From an uncultured Bacteroidales bacterium (lineage in GTDB: Bacteria > Bacteroidota > Bacteroidia > Bacteroidales > Paludibacteraceae): a stretch of DNA of 63,625 nucleotides. The stretch spans positions 16,018 through 79,642 of the forward strand of contig CADBZO010000003.1 in the NCBI GenBank assembly GCA_902799185.1. Reading direction: 5' to 3'. Shown piece after piece: positions 23,972-32,722 of the stretch (positions within the stretch are counted from its first letter, which is position 1; each line of letters opens with the position of its first letter). A program made the translations under genes and the position numbers. The notes beneath the pieces are model-generated. The model did not search any database, was not told the DNA's origin, and saw only the letters and a list, made by a program, of their open reading frames with translations.

Positions 23972-25176
23972 ATAAAGTAGAACGGGTCGGCGCTTACGCC
24001 TGCCTCAAAATCATCGGTTGAGTTATTGTTATCCATCAGCAGCCGTCTGCCGTTTATTATTCCGAGGGTCTTGCGGCGTACGGCTTTGCCGAAACGTGTC
24101 TTGTCGCTGCCGGTGGGTGCCACGTAAGTGTAGCCGGCATCCAGACGGTCGCTGAAAGTGAGCCATTGGAAGGTCTCGGACGGCGCAAGATTGACGGCAT
24201 CCACAATCCATTCGTTGGGAATCATATAACTTTTCTTGGACTGTGAAAACGTACCCGCAGCGGTCACTAACTCGTAGTTGTATTGTACGTACAGCGAGTC
24301 GGTGGCGAAATACTGCTCGGCAGTCACACCTTCGGGGAAACGCGCCAAGCCGAAGGACTTGTGCCCCTGGTTGTGCGGCACCCAGATAGTATAGGTATAG
24401 CAATAGAGCTTGTCGAGGTTGGTCACTTCCGGATTGTCCACGTCCGTCACTCCGGCAGAGGACGAGAGGTCATACCACTCGAAGTCCGCAGCACTCAGAT
24501 CAAATGAGTTGGTGTTCGCTTCCGTGTGGTCCATCGCATTATCGGCAATAAGAACAGCTTCGCCCGGTGCTACACGGTAGGTGTCGCCCTCACCGGGAAT
24601 CCGGTACATGGCGTCCACGGCAAAATACTTGTCCCGGAAATCGTTGTCGAGGTTGTATTTCTGTACGGAGTTCAAATCCGCCTCTATCAGTATAAGTCCG
24701 TCTGCCGAAAGAGTGTCGGCAGAGTTGTTGAATACAACGAAATACTTGTCGCCGACATAGCGTTTGCCTTCCGGCGTCTCGGTACCGGCAAAGAAGATCT
24801 CCGCCAGCACAAAACCGACATTGCCCTTGGTGACAAAATCCGCTTTGAGTTCTACGGTGCAGTCTTCGGTCAGGGCTACGCCGCGTTTGTAAGCGCGGAT
24901 GGGTTGTCCGTCGCCGGTAGCGGAGAGAGACAGGTCGTAGTAGCCTTGCGGCAGCGTGAGGCTCAGGGCGCTGTCCTTGTAATCCTTGTTCATGTTGATG
25001 TCATGCGCCGTGAGATATATGTTGCTGATACTGTCAATGCCCTCCGCATGGAGCAGCACAGTCAGCCGCGCTGTATTTTCTGCGGTCTGCTGCTCGCAGC
25101 CAACGAAAGTTCCAAGTACCAAGGGACAAAGTACCAAGTACCAAGGAACGAAGTAATTTTTATAGTTTGTTTTCAT
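23965..25176 (-). CDS. DUF4876-like surface lipoprotein
   Basis: A 403-residue lipoprotein whose signal peptide ends in LGTFVGC (Cys near residue 27). A beta-sandwich-like region ARLTVLLHAEGI... PQGYYDLSLSATGDGQPIRAYKRG follows, then a longer domain with GKRYVGDKYFVVFNNSADTL and a C-terminal ...FEAGVSADPFYFIN. It resembles DUF4876 proteins encoded beside TonB receptors and probably forms the surface lid or ligand-binding partner. The hydrophobic core of the signal peptide (VPWYLVLCPLVLGTF) is encoded by GTACCAAG repeats, so repeat DNA has become the export signal. Confidence 0.8.
   Translation of the reverse strand: MKTNYKNYFVPWYLVLCPLVLGTFVGCEQQTAENTARLTVLLHAEGIDSISNIYLTAHDINMNKDYKDSALSLTLPQGYYDLSLSATGDGQPIRAYKRGVALTEDCTVELKADFVTKGNVGFVLAEIFFAGTETPEGKRYVGDKYFVVFNNSADTLSADGLILIEADLNSVQKYNLDNDFRDKYFAVDAMYRIPGEGDTYRVAPGEAVLIADNAMDHTEANTNSFDLSAADFEWYDLSSSAGVTDVDNPEVTNLDKLYCYTYTIWVPHNQGHKSFGLARFPEGVTAEQYFATDSLYVQYNYELVTAAGTFSQSKKSYMIPNEWIVDAVNLAPSETFQWLTFSDRLDAGYTYVAPTGSDKTRFGKAVRRKTLGIINGRRLLMDNNNSTDDFEAGVSADPFYFIN
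25104..25153. repeat. Short tandem repeat, family GTACCAAG, encoding a signal peptide
   Basis: CCAAGTACCAAGGGACAAAG-type units encode residues FVPWYLVLCPLVLGTF of the DUF4876 lipoprotein. Confidence 0.75.
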
Positions 25177-25182
25177 ATCTGC

Positions 25183-25244
25183 TTTTGTCTTTTGTCTTTT
25201 GTCTTTTGTCTTTTGTCTTTTGTCTTTTGTCTTTCTTCTCTTGT
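25183..25244. repeat. Short tandem repeat, family TTTTGTC (period 7)
   Basis: About eight near-perfect TTTTGTC heptamers fill the gap between the TonB receptor stop and the DUF4876 start. Confidence 0.9.
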
Positions 25245-27806
25245 CTATATATTCAGATTTATCTCCATTCCGAAATAAGGGCTTGAGGTGCGGTGGATGG
25301 TTACCATTCCTCCGTTGGTGCCGCTCACTTGATAATCCGGCAGTATATCCAGTAATCGGTTGACATACAAGGCAATAGAGGCAAACCGTGTGATGCTCTT
25401 TTGTACTCGCAGGTTCAGGTATCCCTCAAACGGCACCGTGCGGCGGATGAATTGACCGGTGTTGTAATCAAAGATAAGGGTCTTGAGTATCGCGTCTTCC
25501 GCCTCCGCGTTGCCGTACGGGTGGAGTTTTCCGTCCCCCGATGATATATATGCTACCGGTCTCCCGTTCTTCTCCATGGTTTTCGAGGCGGTGTAAAAAG
25601 TAGTCTCTAATGTGGCACTCACCGTCAGGCCAATCTTTTGTATATACACATCCGCCACGAGGTTGGAACTCAGACTCTCGCGGATATACCCCTCCGTCCA
25701 GTCGTAGAGACCGATATAATGGTCGGTCACATTCACGCCGTCGATGATGCCGGGGCTTTTCTCTGTGGAGAACATCTGCTCACTGTTGCTATAGACCGTT
25801 CTGAGCCAGGCTCCGTTGAGTGTGAACCGCGTGCAGATAGCCGGGATTCGCGGGCTCTGGTATTGCCACTCCACGCCGCGTTTGTAAACACGGCTGCCGT
25901 TGGCTGTCGAGGAGTAGGGTAGCAGCCGGTTGTACGTGCTTTCGCTGATAGTATAACGGAAAGGCTCCACTTGCATCATACCGCGGAACGCGTTCTGCAT
26001 GTCTTCTTCGAAATAGGTGACGCTCAGACGGTGTCTTTGTATGTCCAGCCCTGCCCGCACTTCCCATTTGAGGTTGCGTGCCGGCTGTAGGGCGTAGTTG
26101 GTCGGATTGACGATGTGGGTGTATATCTGCATGGTCTCGTCTGCCGGAGCGATGGGCTTGTCGGGTGCCTGCAAGTCCATATAGAGCAGGTTGGGCGACA
26201 GTTGCAGCAGGGTAGGCATCTTGGTGTGCTGCCCGACCGCTGCGGCTATATAGACCTTGCCTTTGGCAAACGGGAAATTGACGGTCAGGTTCGCCCTCGG
26301 GTCGAGATAGCACTTGCCGCTGACGGCATACGCACTCCCCAGCCCCAGCAGCGATGTGCCTCGCAGACCGATGTTGAGGTCAAGGCTTACGTGCTCGTGT
26401 ACGGGAAAGGTAATGTCGTCCTGGATATACCATGCCAGTTGGTTGGTGGCAGGGATGTCGTAGTACGCCCGCGGACGCAGTTGCGACGAGTAGTTGAGCG
26501 GACGGCTGAGGTCATAGACCTGTCCGCGACCGAAATTCTTCGCGTATCGCCACTCAATGCCGATATTCGCTTTGTGGTCCAGCCGCCAGGTGGAGAAATA
26601 GAACTCCGCTTTGGGACGCACGAACACGTTGAGCGGAAGACCCTCTACCGTGTGCTGCGCCGTGTACTTATAGGGCAGGAACGCTACGGTGGCTTCGCCC
26701 TCCTGCATATTATCGATAGCCGGGTTCTTAGGCGTAGTCAACTGGACAAAACGCGTCTGGTCAATGCGGTCAATCTCGCCCGAAAGGTTCGCCTGTACGC
26801 TCAGCCTCCAGTCGAAGTAGGTCTTTTGACTTTCTACTCTTGACTTTGGACTAAAGACCACCGTGTTGTTCCAGCTCAGTTTATGGTACTGGCTGCGGTA
26901 GCTGTCCTCGCGGTTGTTATGGATGTCGGGGTCTATCTTCTCGTTGTCCATGCTGCCGGTGTAGTCGAGATGGCTCTGCCAGCGGATACGGTAGTCCTCT
27001 GCCTGCCATTTCTGCTGCAGGCGCACGGAGCCTGTGATACGCTGGTAGTTCTCCAGCGTGTTCGTCGGGTCGGCTTTGGCGTTCAGGTAGTCCAGTCCGA
27101 AATTGAGTACCGTCTGTTCGTTGTTCCATCCGATACCTTTGCCGAAGAACAGCAGTTTGCTGAACCCGTCGGCTTTGAAGCGGGCACGCCACGGAGTGGG
27201 CTTGCTGGTGCGCTCGATACGCACTACGCCGGATGTTACATCGCCGTACTCGGCTCCCGCTATACCGCGGATGATCTCTACTTTCTCAATGTCGTCCGTC
27301 GAGATGGTACGCATATCTACGCCCGCGCCCACGCTGTTGCGTTTGGCGTCCGCGCCACTCACGTCCGACTGTACGTATTGCATGTTGGCGTCTGTGCTCA
27401 CCGGCGCGCCGTCAATTACAAACGACGTGCCTAACGACGAGGCGTCGTAGTCGCCGCTACCGGCGCCGTTCGTCGCCTCGCGCAGACGGATGGTGTTGGC
27501 GTTGGTCAGGTTCGGGTCCTTGGTCGTACCGCCCGGCAGGGTTTGCAGAATATCTGTGAATGAGGAGGGCTGCAAGTGCTGCATAGCCTCTTTGCCGATG
27601 ACCGACGCACTGCTTTGGGCGGTCTGTTCCTGCGCCGTCACCACCACTTCCTGCAACGTGAACATCCGCTCGACACTGTCCAACATGGCTTGTTGTGTGC
27701 TGTTCCACCGCATCGAATCCGGGGAAGATAATGGCAACGCAACCGTGCCGGGAACCGGTACAGTCAATAACAGACTTATGAAAAAGCTTCTTATTTTCAA
27801 TGACAC
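25245..27806 (-). CDS. TonB-dependent receptor (DUF4876/DUF6850 locus)
   Basis: About 853 residues: signal peptide (IRSFFISLLLTVPVPGTVALP), plug domain from VVVTAQEQTAQSSASVIGKE (about 50-170, including IEKVEIIRGIAGAEYGDVTSG), then a 22-strand-type barrel ending in YFGMEINLNI. It lacks the CarboxypepD_reg domain of SusC-type receptors. The promoter is at 27820-27851, so the upstream ATG-like frame cannot be used; I place the start at the GTG at 27806, with the TTG at 27800 as an alternative. Residues near SRVESQKTYFDW come from a GTCTTTTGAC-type repeat. Ligand unknown. Confidence 0.88.
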   Translation of the reverse strand: MSLKIRSFFISLLLTVPVPGTVALPLSSPDSMRWNSTQQAMLDSVERMFTLQEVVVTAQEQTAQSSASVIGKEAMQHLQPSSFTDILQTLPGGTTKDPNLTNANTIRLREATNGAGSGDYDASSLGTSFVIDGAPVSTDANMQYVQSDVSGADAKRNSVGAGVDMRTISTDDIEKVEIIRGIAGAEYGDVTSGVVRIERTSKPTPWRARFKADGFSKLLFFGKGIGWNNEQTVLNFGLDYLNAKADPTNTLENYQRITGSVRLQQKWQAEDYRIRWQSHLDYTGSMDNEKIDPDIHNNREDSYRSQYHKLSWNNTVVFSPKSRVESQKTYFDWRLSVQANLSGEIDRIDQTRFVQLTTPKNPAIDNMQEGEATVAFLPYKYTAQHTVEGLPLNVFVRPKAEFYFSTWRLDHKANIGIEWRYAKNFGRGQVYDLSRPLNYSSQLRPRAYYDIPATNQLAWYIQDDITFPVHEHVSLDLNIGLRGTSLLGLGSAYAVSGKCYLDPRANLTVNFPFAKGKVYIAAAVGQHTKMPTLLQLSPNLLYMDLQAPDKPIAPADETMQIYTHIVNPTNYALQPARNLKWEVRAGLDIQRHRLSVTYFEEDMQNAFRGMMQVEPFRYTISESTYNRLLPYSSTANGSRVYKRGVEWQYQSPRIPAICTRFTLNGAWLRTVYSNSEQMFSTEKSPGIIDGVNVTDHYIGLYDWTEGYIRESLSSNLVADVYIQKIGLTVSATLETTFYTASKTMEKNGRPVAYISSGDGKLHPYGNAEAEDAILKTLIFDYNTGQFIRRTVPFEGYLNLRVQKSITRFASIALYVNRLLDILPDYQVSGTNGGMVTIHRTSSPYFGMEINLNI
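26821..26858. repeat. Short tandem repeat in frame in a TonB receptor loop
   Basis: GTCTTTTGACTTTCTACTCT-type words encode PKSRVESQKT, in a predicted loop between barrel strands. Confidence 0.6.
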
Positions 27807-27819
27807 TTTGATTTTGAGT

Positions 27820-27851
27820 GCAAAATTACTGCTTTTTTCCGGAACAGGCAA
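27820..27851 (-). promoter_or_regulatory. Promoter of the TonB/DUF4876/DUF6850 locus
   Basis: -7 box TAATTTTGC (27820-27828), 20-nt spacer, -33 TTG (27849-27851). It places transcription start only a few nucleotides before the GTG at 27806. Confidence 0.8.
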
Positions 27852-27883
27852 TCCCCATTTGTGGGGATTTAAATGGTAGATAT

Positions 27884-27915
27884 TTGCATATATGCAGTTT
27901 TTTTTGTAATTTTGC
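27884..27915 (+). promoter_or_regulatory. Promoter of the ABC exporter operon
   Basis: -33 TTG (27884-27886, TTGCATATATGCA), 20-nt spacer, -7 box TAATTTTGC (27907-27915). Confidence 0.85.
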
Positions 27916-27920
27916 ACGGC

Positions 27921-27968
27921 AAATGAGTAAAATGACAAAATGGTAAATGACCAAATGGCAAATGATGA
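27921..27968. repeat. Short tandem repeat, family AAATGACCAAATGG
   Basis: AAATGGTAAATGACC-type units cover the leader and the first codons of the ABC ATPase gene and offer several in-frame ATGs. Confidence 0.75.
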
Positions 27969-28671
27969 GATGATTCGTTTTGACCACGTGACGCACTATT
28001 ACGGCAAACGGCTGATATATGAAGACTTGTCGTTCTCGGTGCCACGCGGACGGATTTTAGGCCTGCTGGGCAAGAACGGAACCGGCAAGACCACCACTAT
28101 CAATATCCTGTCGGGCTTCATACAGCCCCATGCCGGTTCGTGCCGGCTGTTAGGTTATGACACGCGCACGATGCCTGCTAAGGAACGTGCGCGTATAGGC
28201 TTGCTGTTGGAGGGGCACGTGCAATACCCATTTATGACGATTGCGCAGATAGAGCGATTCTATGCGCCTTTCTTCCCCAGATGGAACAAGGAGGCATACT
28301 ACGAACTGATGCGGTTGCTGAAGGTGAAAGACTACCAGCTGCTGAGCCAGATGTCGAACGGTCAGCGCTCGCAGGTGGCGCTCGGTCTCTTGATGGCGCA
28401 GGATCCCGAGTTACTGATATTGGACGATTTCTCGCTGGGGCTTGACCCGGGCTACAGACGGCTCTTCGTGGAGTACCTGCGGGATTTCTGCAAGCGCGGA
28501 GAGAAAACGGTATTCCTGACCTCGCATATCATACAGGATCTTGAACGGCTGGTGGACGACTGTATTATCATGGACTACGGACGCATTCTCAAACAATGTC
28601 CCGTGTCCGAACTCATCACGCCGGACAAGACGCTGGAAGATACCTTTATAGATTTAACGGGAAAATATTGA
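27940..28671 (+). CDS. ABC transporter ATP-binding protein (ABC-2 type)
   Basis: A 243-residue nucleotide-binding subunit. Walker A GKNGTGKTT is near residue 47, the signature is MSNGQRSQVALG (a variant of LSGGQ), Walker B LLILDDFSLGLDP near residue 160 and the switch His is in LTSHI. The residue after the Walker B Asp is Asp, not the usual catalytic Glu. MVNDQMANDE at the N-terminus is repeat-encoded, and MIRFDHVTHYYG at 27970 may be the original start. It pairs with the permease encoded 4 nt downstream; the substrate is unknown. Confidence 0.92.
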   Translation: MVNDQMANDEMIRFDHVTHYYGKRLIYEDLSFSVPRGRILGLLGKNGTGKTTTINILSGFIQPHAGSCRLLGYDTRTMPAKERARIGLLLEGHVQYPFMTIAQIERFYAPFFPRWNKEAYYELMRLLKVKDYQLLSQMSNGQRSQVALGLLMAQDPELLILDDFSLGLDPGYRRLFVEYLRDFCKRGEKTVFLTSHIIQDLERLVDDCIIMDYGRILKQCPVSELITPDKTLEDTFIDLTGKY

Positions 28672-28675
28672 TCAC

Positions 28676-29347
28676 ATGATACAATCAATCTTTTATAAGG
28701 AATGGCTGAAGCTGCGGATCTTCTGGGGGCTGGCAGTAGCGGTGCATATAGGAATGGTGGCGTATATACTGCTGTCGCTGCGCAGTACGTTGATGGCTTC
28801 GGGCGTAGTGGAGACCTGGGCGACGATGATCGGACGCGACGTGCTGATGGTGAACCGGCTGATGTATGTGCCGTTAGTGACAGGCGTAGTGCTCGCTATC
28901 TGCCAATGGCTGCCGGAGATGCAGCAGAAACGTATCCGCCTCACCCTGCATCTGCCGGTTGATTACACGCTCAGTATAGGCGCCATGCTGATGAGTTCGC
29001 TTGCGGGCTTATGCCTGCTGTTCGCCATGGATGCGGTTGTATTAGCGGTAGTGGAACAACTCTGGCTGCCGCGCGAACTGGTATGGCGGACTTTCCTCAC
29101 CTGTCTGCCGTGGTATATAGGCGGACTGATGGGGTATAACGTGGCGTCATGGTGTATCGTGGAGCCGCAATGGACGATGCGGTGCGTAAACGGACTGATC
29201 GGCGCACCGCTCGTGGCGCTCTGTTTTCTCACCGCCCAGCCGGCGTGCTACACTACCATGTTACCGTGGTTGGCGTTGCTGCTCGTAGCCGTTGTCTGGC
29301 TGCCGTTCTATAGTGTTTATCGTTTCAAACAGGGGAAAGGACTATGA
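28676..29347 (+). CDS. ABC-2 type transporter permease subunit
   Basis: A 223-residue protein with about six hydrophobic helices (near 17-38, 60-80, 98-125, 140-160, 172-190, 195-212) and a short basic end. It begins SIFYKEWLKLRIFW, typical of ABC-2 permeases, with the amphipathic entry helix first. It has no ATPase motifs. Its 3' end overlaps the next gene by 4 nt, so the three genes form one operon. Confidence 0.85.
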   Translation: MIQSIFYKEWLKLRIFWGLAVAVHIGMVAYILLSLRSTLMASGVVETWATMIGRDVLMVNRLMYVPLVTGVVLAICQWLPEMQQKRIRLTLHLPVDYTLSIGAMLMSSLAGLCLLFAMDAVVLAVVEQLWLPRELVWRTFLTCLPWYIGGLMGYNVASWCIVEPQWTMRCVNGLIGAPLVALCFLTAQPACYTTMLPWLALLLVAVVWLPFYSVYRFKQGKGL

Positions 29348-30474
29348 TGAAAGTACAAAGCCTCAAATATGTTATCATTGTTTTGGCAGTCATGGTTGCT
29401 GCATGGCTGTTGCCTGCGCTCTATGAAATAGTTTTTCCACGTACGGGCAAAATGCCTTTTGTGGTCTATTCGTGTCTGGATAGTACGTTTATCTGTTTTG
29501 AGACGCAGGAGAACAAACAGGTGCGTTATGTGGATTTCCGCGGACAGGAGTTCACCAAAGCCGAGGCGGACAGCCTGCTGCCGTTGTTCTCTTTCCGCCA
29601 GCTGGTAGCCGAAGGACGGCTGCCCGACTCGCTCTATGGCGTGGCGCTTACGCCCAAACTGATCCAACAGAACGCCTTCCATTTCAAGACCTCGCCCAAA
29701 CAACTGAACAAACCCGCCGTGGGACTTTATACGATGTTCGAGTCCGCTTCGGGCAATGTGGACTTGGTGCTCCCGCCCGATGTGTTCCGCCTGACGGACG
29801 AAGGCTTGGAGTTCATTGATTGTGAGACGAACACCGTCAATAGAGCCAAATCCCTCTCTTTCTCCCGCGAACTGGCCAAACACGGATTTGTCTTCCCTGT
29901 GCATCTCATCTGGGGCAACGGTACCACCCGCAAGGACTACGACAACGGTTTTCTCCTCACCGATAGCGAGGACAAACTCTACCAGATGAAGATGGTCAAA
30001 GGAATGCCGTGGGTGAGGGAAATCCTAAATGAGAAAATAAGTAAATGCGGAAATGAGAAAATTGGTAAATGGAAGCAACTTTTCACGTTGGAGCCTGCCA
30101 ACCGCAAACTTATCGGTCTGGTTGTCAGCGAGGACAATCGCCTCTTCGCCGTCCGCTCCGATGGTCAGTTAGCCGAGATAGGAAAAAATGACCAAATGGT
30201 AAATGACCAAATGGTAAATCTTCTTTATGATCCACAGCAAATGCAGATTTCCATAGTGGGCGATCTGTTCCATTGGACAATCACTGAATATACGGTTACG
30301 GACAGCCGCTACTATGCCGTTGATGCCAATGATTTCCATCTGGTGGCAGCGGAGACAGTACCGGATCCGGAGCTTCCGCTCTCGCAACGTATCGAGCGAT
30401 GGATACTGCCAATACGCCTGCGTTTCACCTCCTGGCAGACCCAGATGGTGAAGCCAAACATCAATGACGATTGA
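29344..30474 (+). CDS. DUF4857-like membrane-anchored protein of an ABC exporter operon
   Basis: A 376-residue protein with one N-terminal membrane anchor (about residues 8-28) and a large extracytoplasmic part (VVYSCLDSTFICFETQENKQVRYVDF). This matches DUF4857 proteins that Bacteroidetes encode next to ABC-2 exporters; function unknown. Two separate repeat-derived stretches interrupt it: NEKISKCGNEKIGKW and KNDQMVNDQMVN. Both keep the frame. Its start overlaps the permease stop. Confidence 0.8.
   Translation: MMKVQSLKYVIIVLAVMVAAWLLPALYEIVFPRTGKMPFVVYSCLDSTFICFETQENKQVRYVDFRGQEFTKAEADSLLPLFSFRQLVAEGRLPDSLYGVALTPKLIQQNAFHFKTSPKQLNKPAVGLYTMFESASGNVDLVLPPDVFRLTDEGLEFIDCETNTVNRAKSLSFSRELAKHGFVFPVHLIWGNGTTRKDYDNGFLLTDSEDKLYQMKMVKGMPWVREILNEKISKCGNEKIGKWKQLFTLEPANRKLIGLVVSEDNRLFAVRSDGQLAEIGKNDQMVNDQMVNLLYDPQQMQISIVGDLFHWTITEYTVTDSRYYAVDANDFHLVAAETVPDPELPLSQRIERWILPIRLRFTSWQTQMVKPNINDD
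30027..30072. repeat. Short tandem repeat, family AAATGAGAAAATAAGTAAATG, in frame
   Basis: Encodes NEKISKCGNEKIGKW in the DUF4857 protein. The same words occur at 44381-44416 on the opposite strand. Confidence 0.7.
30185..30219. repeat. Short tandem repeat, family AAATGACCAAATGG, in frame
   Basis: Two and a half units of AATGACCAAATGGTA encode NDQMVNDQMVN in the DUF4857 protein. Confidence 0.8.
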
Positions 30475-30493
30475 CGGTTCCGGCTTATAAAAG

Positions 30494-30515
30494 CGCTCAA
30501 ACGGGCGGTTTTTTT
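30494..30515 (+). terminator. Terminator of the ABC exporter operon
   Basis: CGCTC/GGGCG stem with AAAC loop followed by a run of T, 19 nt after the DUF4857 stop codon. The stem is short, so efficiency is uncertain. Confidence 0.55.
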
Positions 30516-30545
30516 ATGCTTAGGAACGATTAATCTTCGTTTTTC

Positions 30546-30577
30546 TTGCATAATTGAAAAAAAAATACTACCTTTGC
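30546..30577 (+). promoter_or_regulatory. Promoter of the HMA-like/Ig-like/pnuC operon
   Basis: -33 TTG (30546-30548, TTGCATAATTGAA), 20-nt spacer, -7 box TACCTTTGC (30569-30577). Confidence 0.85.
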
Positions 30578-30595
30578 ACGCAAATTGGTAATACA

Positions 30596-30895
30596 ATGAA
30601 AAAAATACTCATCCTTTTATTAGCGCTCATGCCGGTTTGGGGAGTCCATACCGGTAAGGCGGACCGGCGGACTGAGGTCCTCGCCTGCGACCTGCGCTGC
30701 CAGGGCTGTTGCGACAAGGTTATGAAGAATATCGCCTTTGAGAAAGGCGTGAAGGACTTGCAATGCGACCTCAAGAGCAAGACCGTTACTGTTACCTTCG
30801 ACACCCGCAAGACTACTATCGACGAGCTCTTGAAAGCCTTTGAGCGCATTGGCAAGCCCGCCAAGGTAGTGACAGAAAAAAATAACCGTCCATGA
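30596..30895 (+). CDS. Exported heavy-metal-associated (HMA-like) domain protein
   Basis: A 99-residue protein with a signal peptide (MKKILILLLALMPVWG) and one ferredoxin-like HMA domain. The metal-site region CDLRCQGCCDKVMKNI keeps two Cys in a CxxC-like loop (CQGC) plus an extra Cys. The rest (GVKDLQCDLKSKTVTVTFDTRKT, then LLKAFERIG) follows the HMA pattern closely. It probably binds copper or another soft metal in the periplasm. I start at the ATG at 30596, after the promoter. Its stop overlaps the next start (ATGA). Confidence 0.85.
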   Translation: MKKILILLLALMPVWGVHTGKADRRTEVLACDLRCQGCCDKVMKNIAFEKGVKDLQCDLKSKTVTVTFDTRKTTIDELLKAFERIGKPAKVVTEKNNRP

Positions 30896-32721
30896 CCCGC
30901 AAAGACCTGCTCATACTCGTCCTGCCGTGGATTATCATCGGTTGTGCCAATCGCGGCATAGGACCGCAGGGCGGACCGAAAGACTCGGTGCCGCCGGCAC
31001 CTCTGCGTTCTGTGCCGGAGAACGGCGCGGTGGAGTTTCATGGTAACAGGCTGGAGATAGCTTTCAATGAGTATCTGCAGCTCGATAATATCGGTCAGAA
31101 TCTGATTATGTCCCCTCCGCAGAACCGGCCGCCTGATGTCAAGGTGCGCGGTAAGAGACTGCTGGTGCAGTTTGCCGACAGCCTGCGGGACAGTACTACC
31201 TACACGCTTGATTTCGGGAATGCGGTATGTGACTTTACGGAGAAGAACCCGATACGGAACTACCTCTTTGCTTTCTCCACAGGTCCGTTCATCGATACGC
31301 TGGAGGTGCGAGGTAAGGTCTATGACGCCCGCACGCTGAACCCGATGGAGCAGATTTTTGTCGGCATTCACAGCAATCATGCAGACTCGGCTTTCACCCG
31401 TCTGCCTTTTGACCGTATCGCGCGGACGGACACCGCGGGTGCGTTCGTTATCAGTAATATCCATGCCGGCAGCTACCGGCTTTATGCCGTGGATGAGGTC
31501 AGCCGCGACTACCGTCTTACCCCGGGTGAGGCACTGGCTTTCGCGGACAGTATCCTCACGCCTGAGGTGCATCCGCATTATGAGACCGACTCGCTGGGAC
31601 GTGACACGCTCCTGGGGTATGACTACGGTCCCGCGGATCTGATACTATGGCTTTTCAAGGAGAACCAGCAGCGGCTCTATCTGCAATCCACCACCCGTGA
31701 GCAGCAGCACCTTATCCGGTTCTCTTTCTCCGCCCCGCCGGACAGCCTGCCTTCCCTCCGCGCCCTGCCGCCCTACGCAGTGGACAGCACCCGAACGGAC
31801 TCCATCTGGACGGATCCTATGCCGTATATCCACACGCAGTTCAGCGAGAAAAACGACTCCCTCACGCTCTGGCTGACGGATAGTATCGCTATCGCGCAGG
31901 ACTCGATCTTCCTGGAGGTCCGTTACCGCCGTACCGACAGCCTCTATCAGTTGGAGTGGGCTACTGATACTCTCCGTGCTATCTGGCGCGCTCCGCGTCT
32001 CTCGGCCAAAGCCAAAGCTGCGCTGGAGCGGAGGAACAAAGCACGTACGCTGGAACTCAAATCCAATGCCCGTAACGGATTCGAACTCTACGACACTATC
32101 GCGGTGAGCTGCGCTTCTCCCATAGCATCCGTGATGATGGATTCCATCCATCTGTTCGAGCGTGTTGACACGGTGCTCAAGCCGGTGGCTCTCACGCTGT
32201 TAAAACACGATACGCTACCGTTGCAGCTGCGTTTTGCAGCACCTCTGCGTGCCGGTAAGAAATACGAAATCCGGTTGGACTCCGCGGCGCTCTTTGACGT
32301 CTATGGGGTGACCAACAAACCAGTCAAATTCTCCCTGCAACTCAAGACCCCGGAGGATTACTCTACGCTCCGTGTCAAACTCACTCCGTTCATGGCGAAT
32401 GCGCGTATCCAGGTGCTGAACGCCAAGGACGAGGTACTGCGGGAACTGACGGCTGTCCCCGAAGGGGCGTTCTTCAACTACCTCAAGCCCGACACTTATT
32501 ACCTGCGCCTCTATCTGGACGAGGACGGCGACGGGCAGTGGACAACCGGCTCGTGGAAAGACCACAGGCAGCCGGAACCGGTGTATTATTTCCCGGACAA
32601 ACTGCAGACGAAATCCAACTGGGATTTTGAGGAGGAGTGGAATTATCTGGCGGTACCGCAACTGGAAGCCAAACCCAAGGAACTGATCAAAGCCGCCGCG
32701 GCTGCGATGAAGAAGAAATAA
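30892..32721 (+). CDS. Ig-like (Big_5) domain lipoprotein
   Basis: A 609-residue lipoprotein: signal with lipobox IIIGCAN (Cys near residue 18), then the conserved Bacteroidetes opening GPQGGPKDSVPP. An SbsA-type Ig-like domain (FNEYLQLDNIGQNL, DSTTYTLDFGNAV) covers about residues 35-120, followed by a carboxypeptidase-regulatory-like domain (VRGKVYDARTLNPMEQIFV) and two further beta-rich modules. Members of this group are widespread and conserved, but the function is unknown to me. It is translationally coupled to the HMA-like gene and 1 nt from pnuC. Confidence 0.85.
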   Translation: MTRKDLLILVLPWIIIGCANRGIGPQGGPKDSVPPAPLRSVPENGAVEFHGNRLEIAFNEYLQLDNIGQNLIMSPPQNRPPDVKVRGKRLLVQFADSLRDSTTYTLDFGNAVCDFTEKNPIRNYLFAFSTGPFIDTLEVRGKVYDARTLNPMEQIFVGIHSNHADSAFTRLPFDRIARTDTAGAFVISNIHAGSYRLYAVDEVSRDYRLTPGEALAFADSILTPEVHPHYETDSLGRDTLLGYDYGPADLILWLFKENQQRLYLQSTTREQQHLIRFSFSAPPDSLPSLRALPPYAVDSTRTDSIWTDPMPYIHTQFSEKNDSLTLWLTDSIAIAQDSIFLEVRYRRTDSLYQLEWATDTLRAIWRAPRLSAKAKAALERRNKARTLELKSNARNGFELYDTIAVSCASPIASVMMDSIHLFERVDTVLKPVALTLLKHDTLPLQLRFAAPLRAGKKYEIRLDSAALFDVYGVTNKPVKFSLQLKTPEDYSTLRVKLTPFMANARIQVLNAKDEVLRELTAVPEGAFFNYLKPDTYYLRLYLDEDGDGQWTTGSWKDHRQPEPVYYFPDKLQTKSNWDFEEEWNYLAVPQLEAKPKELIKAAAAAMKKK

Positions 32722-32722
32722 G

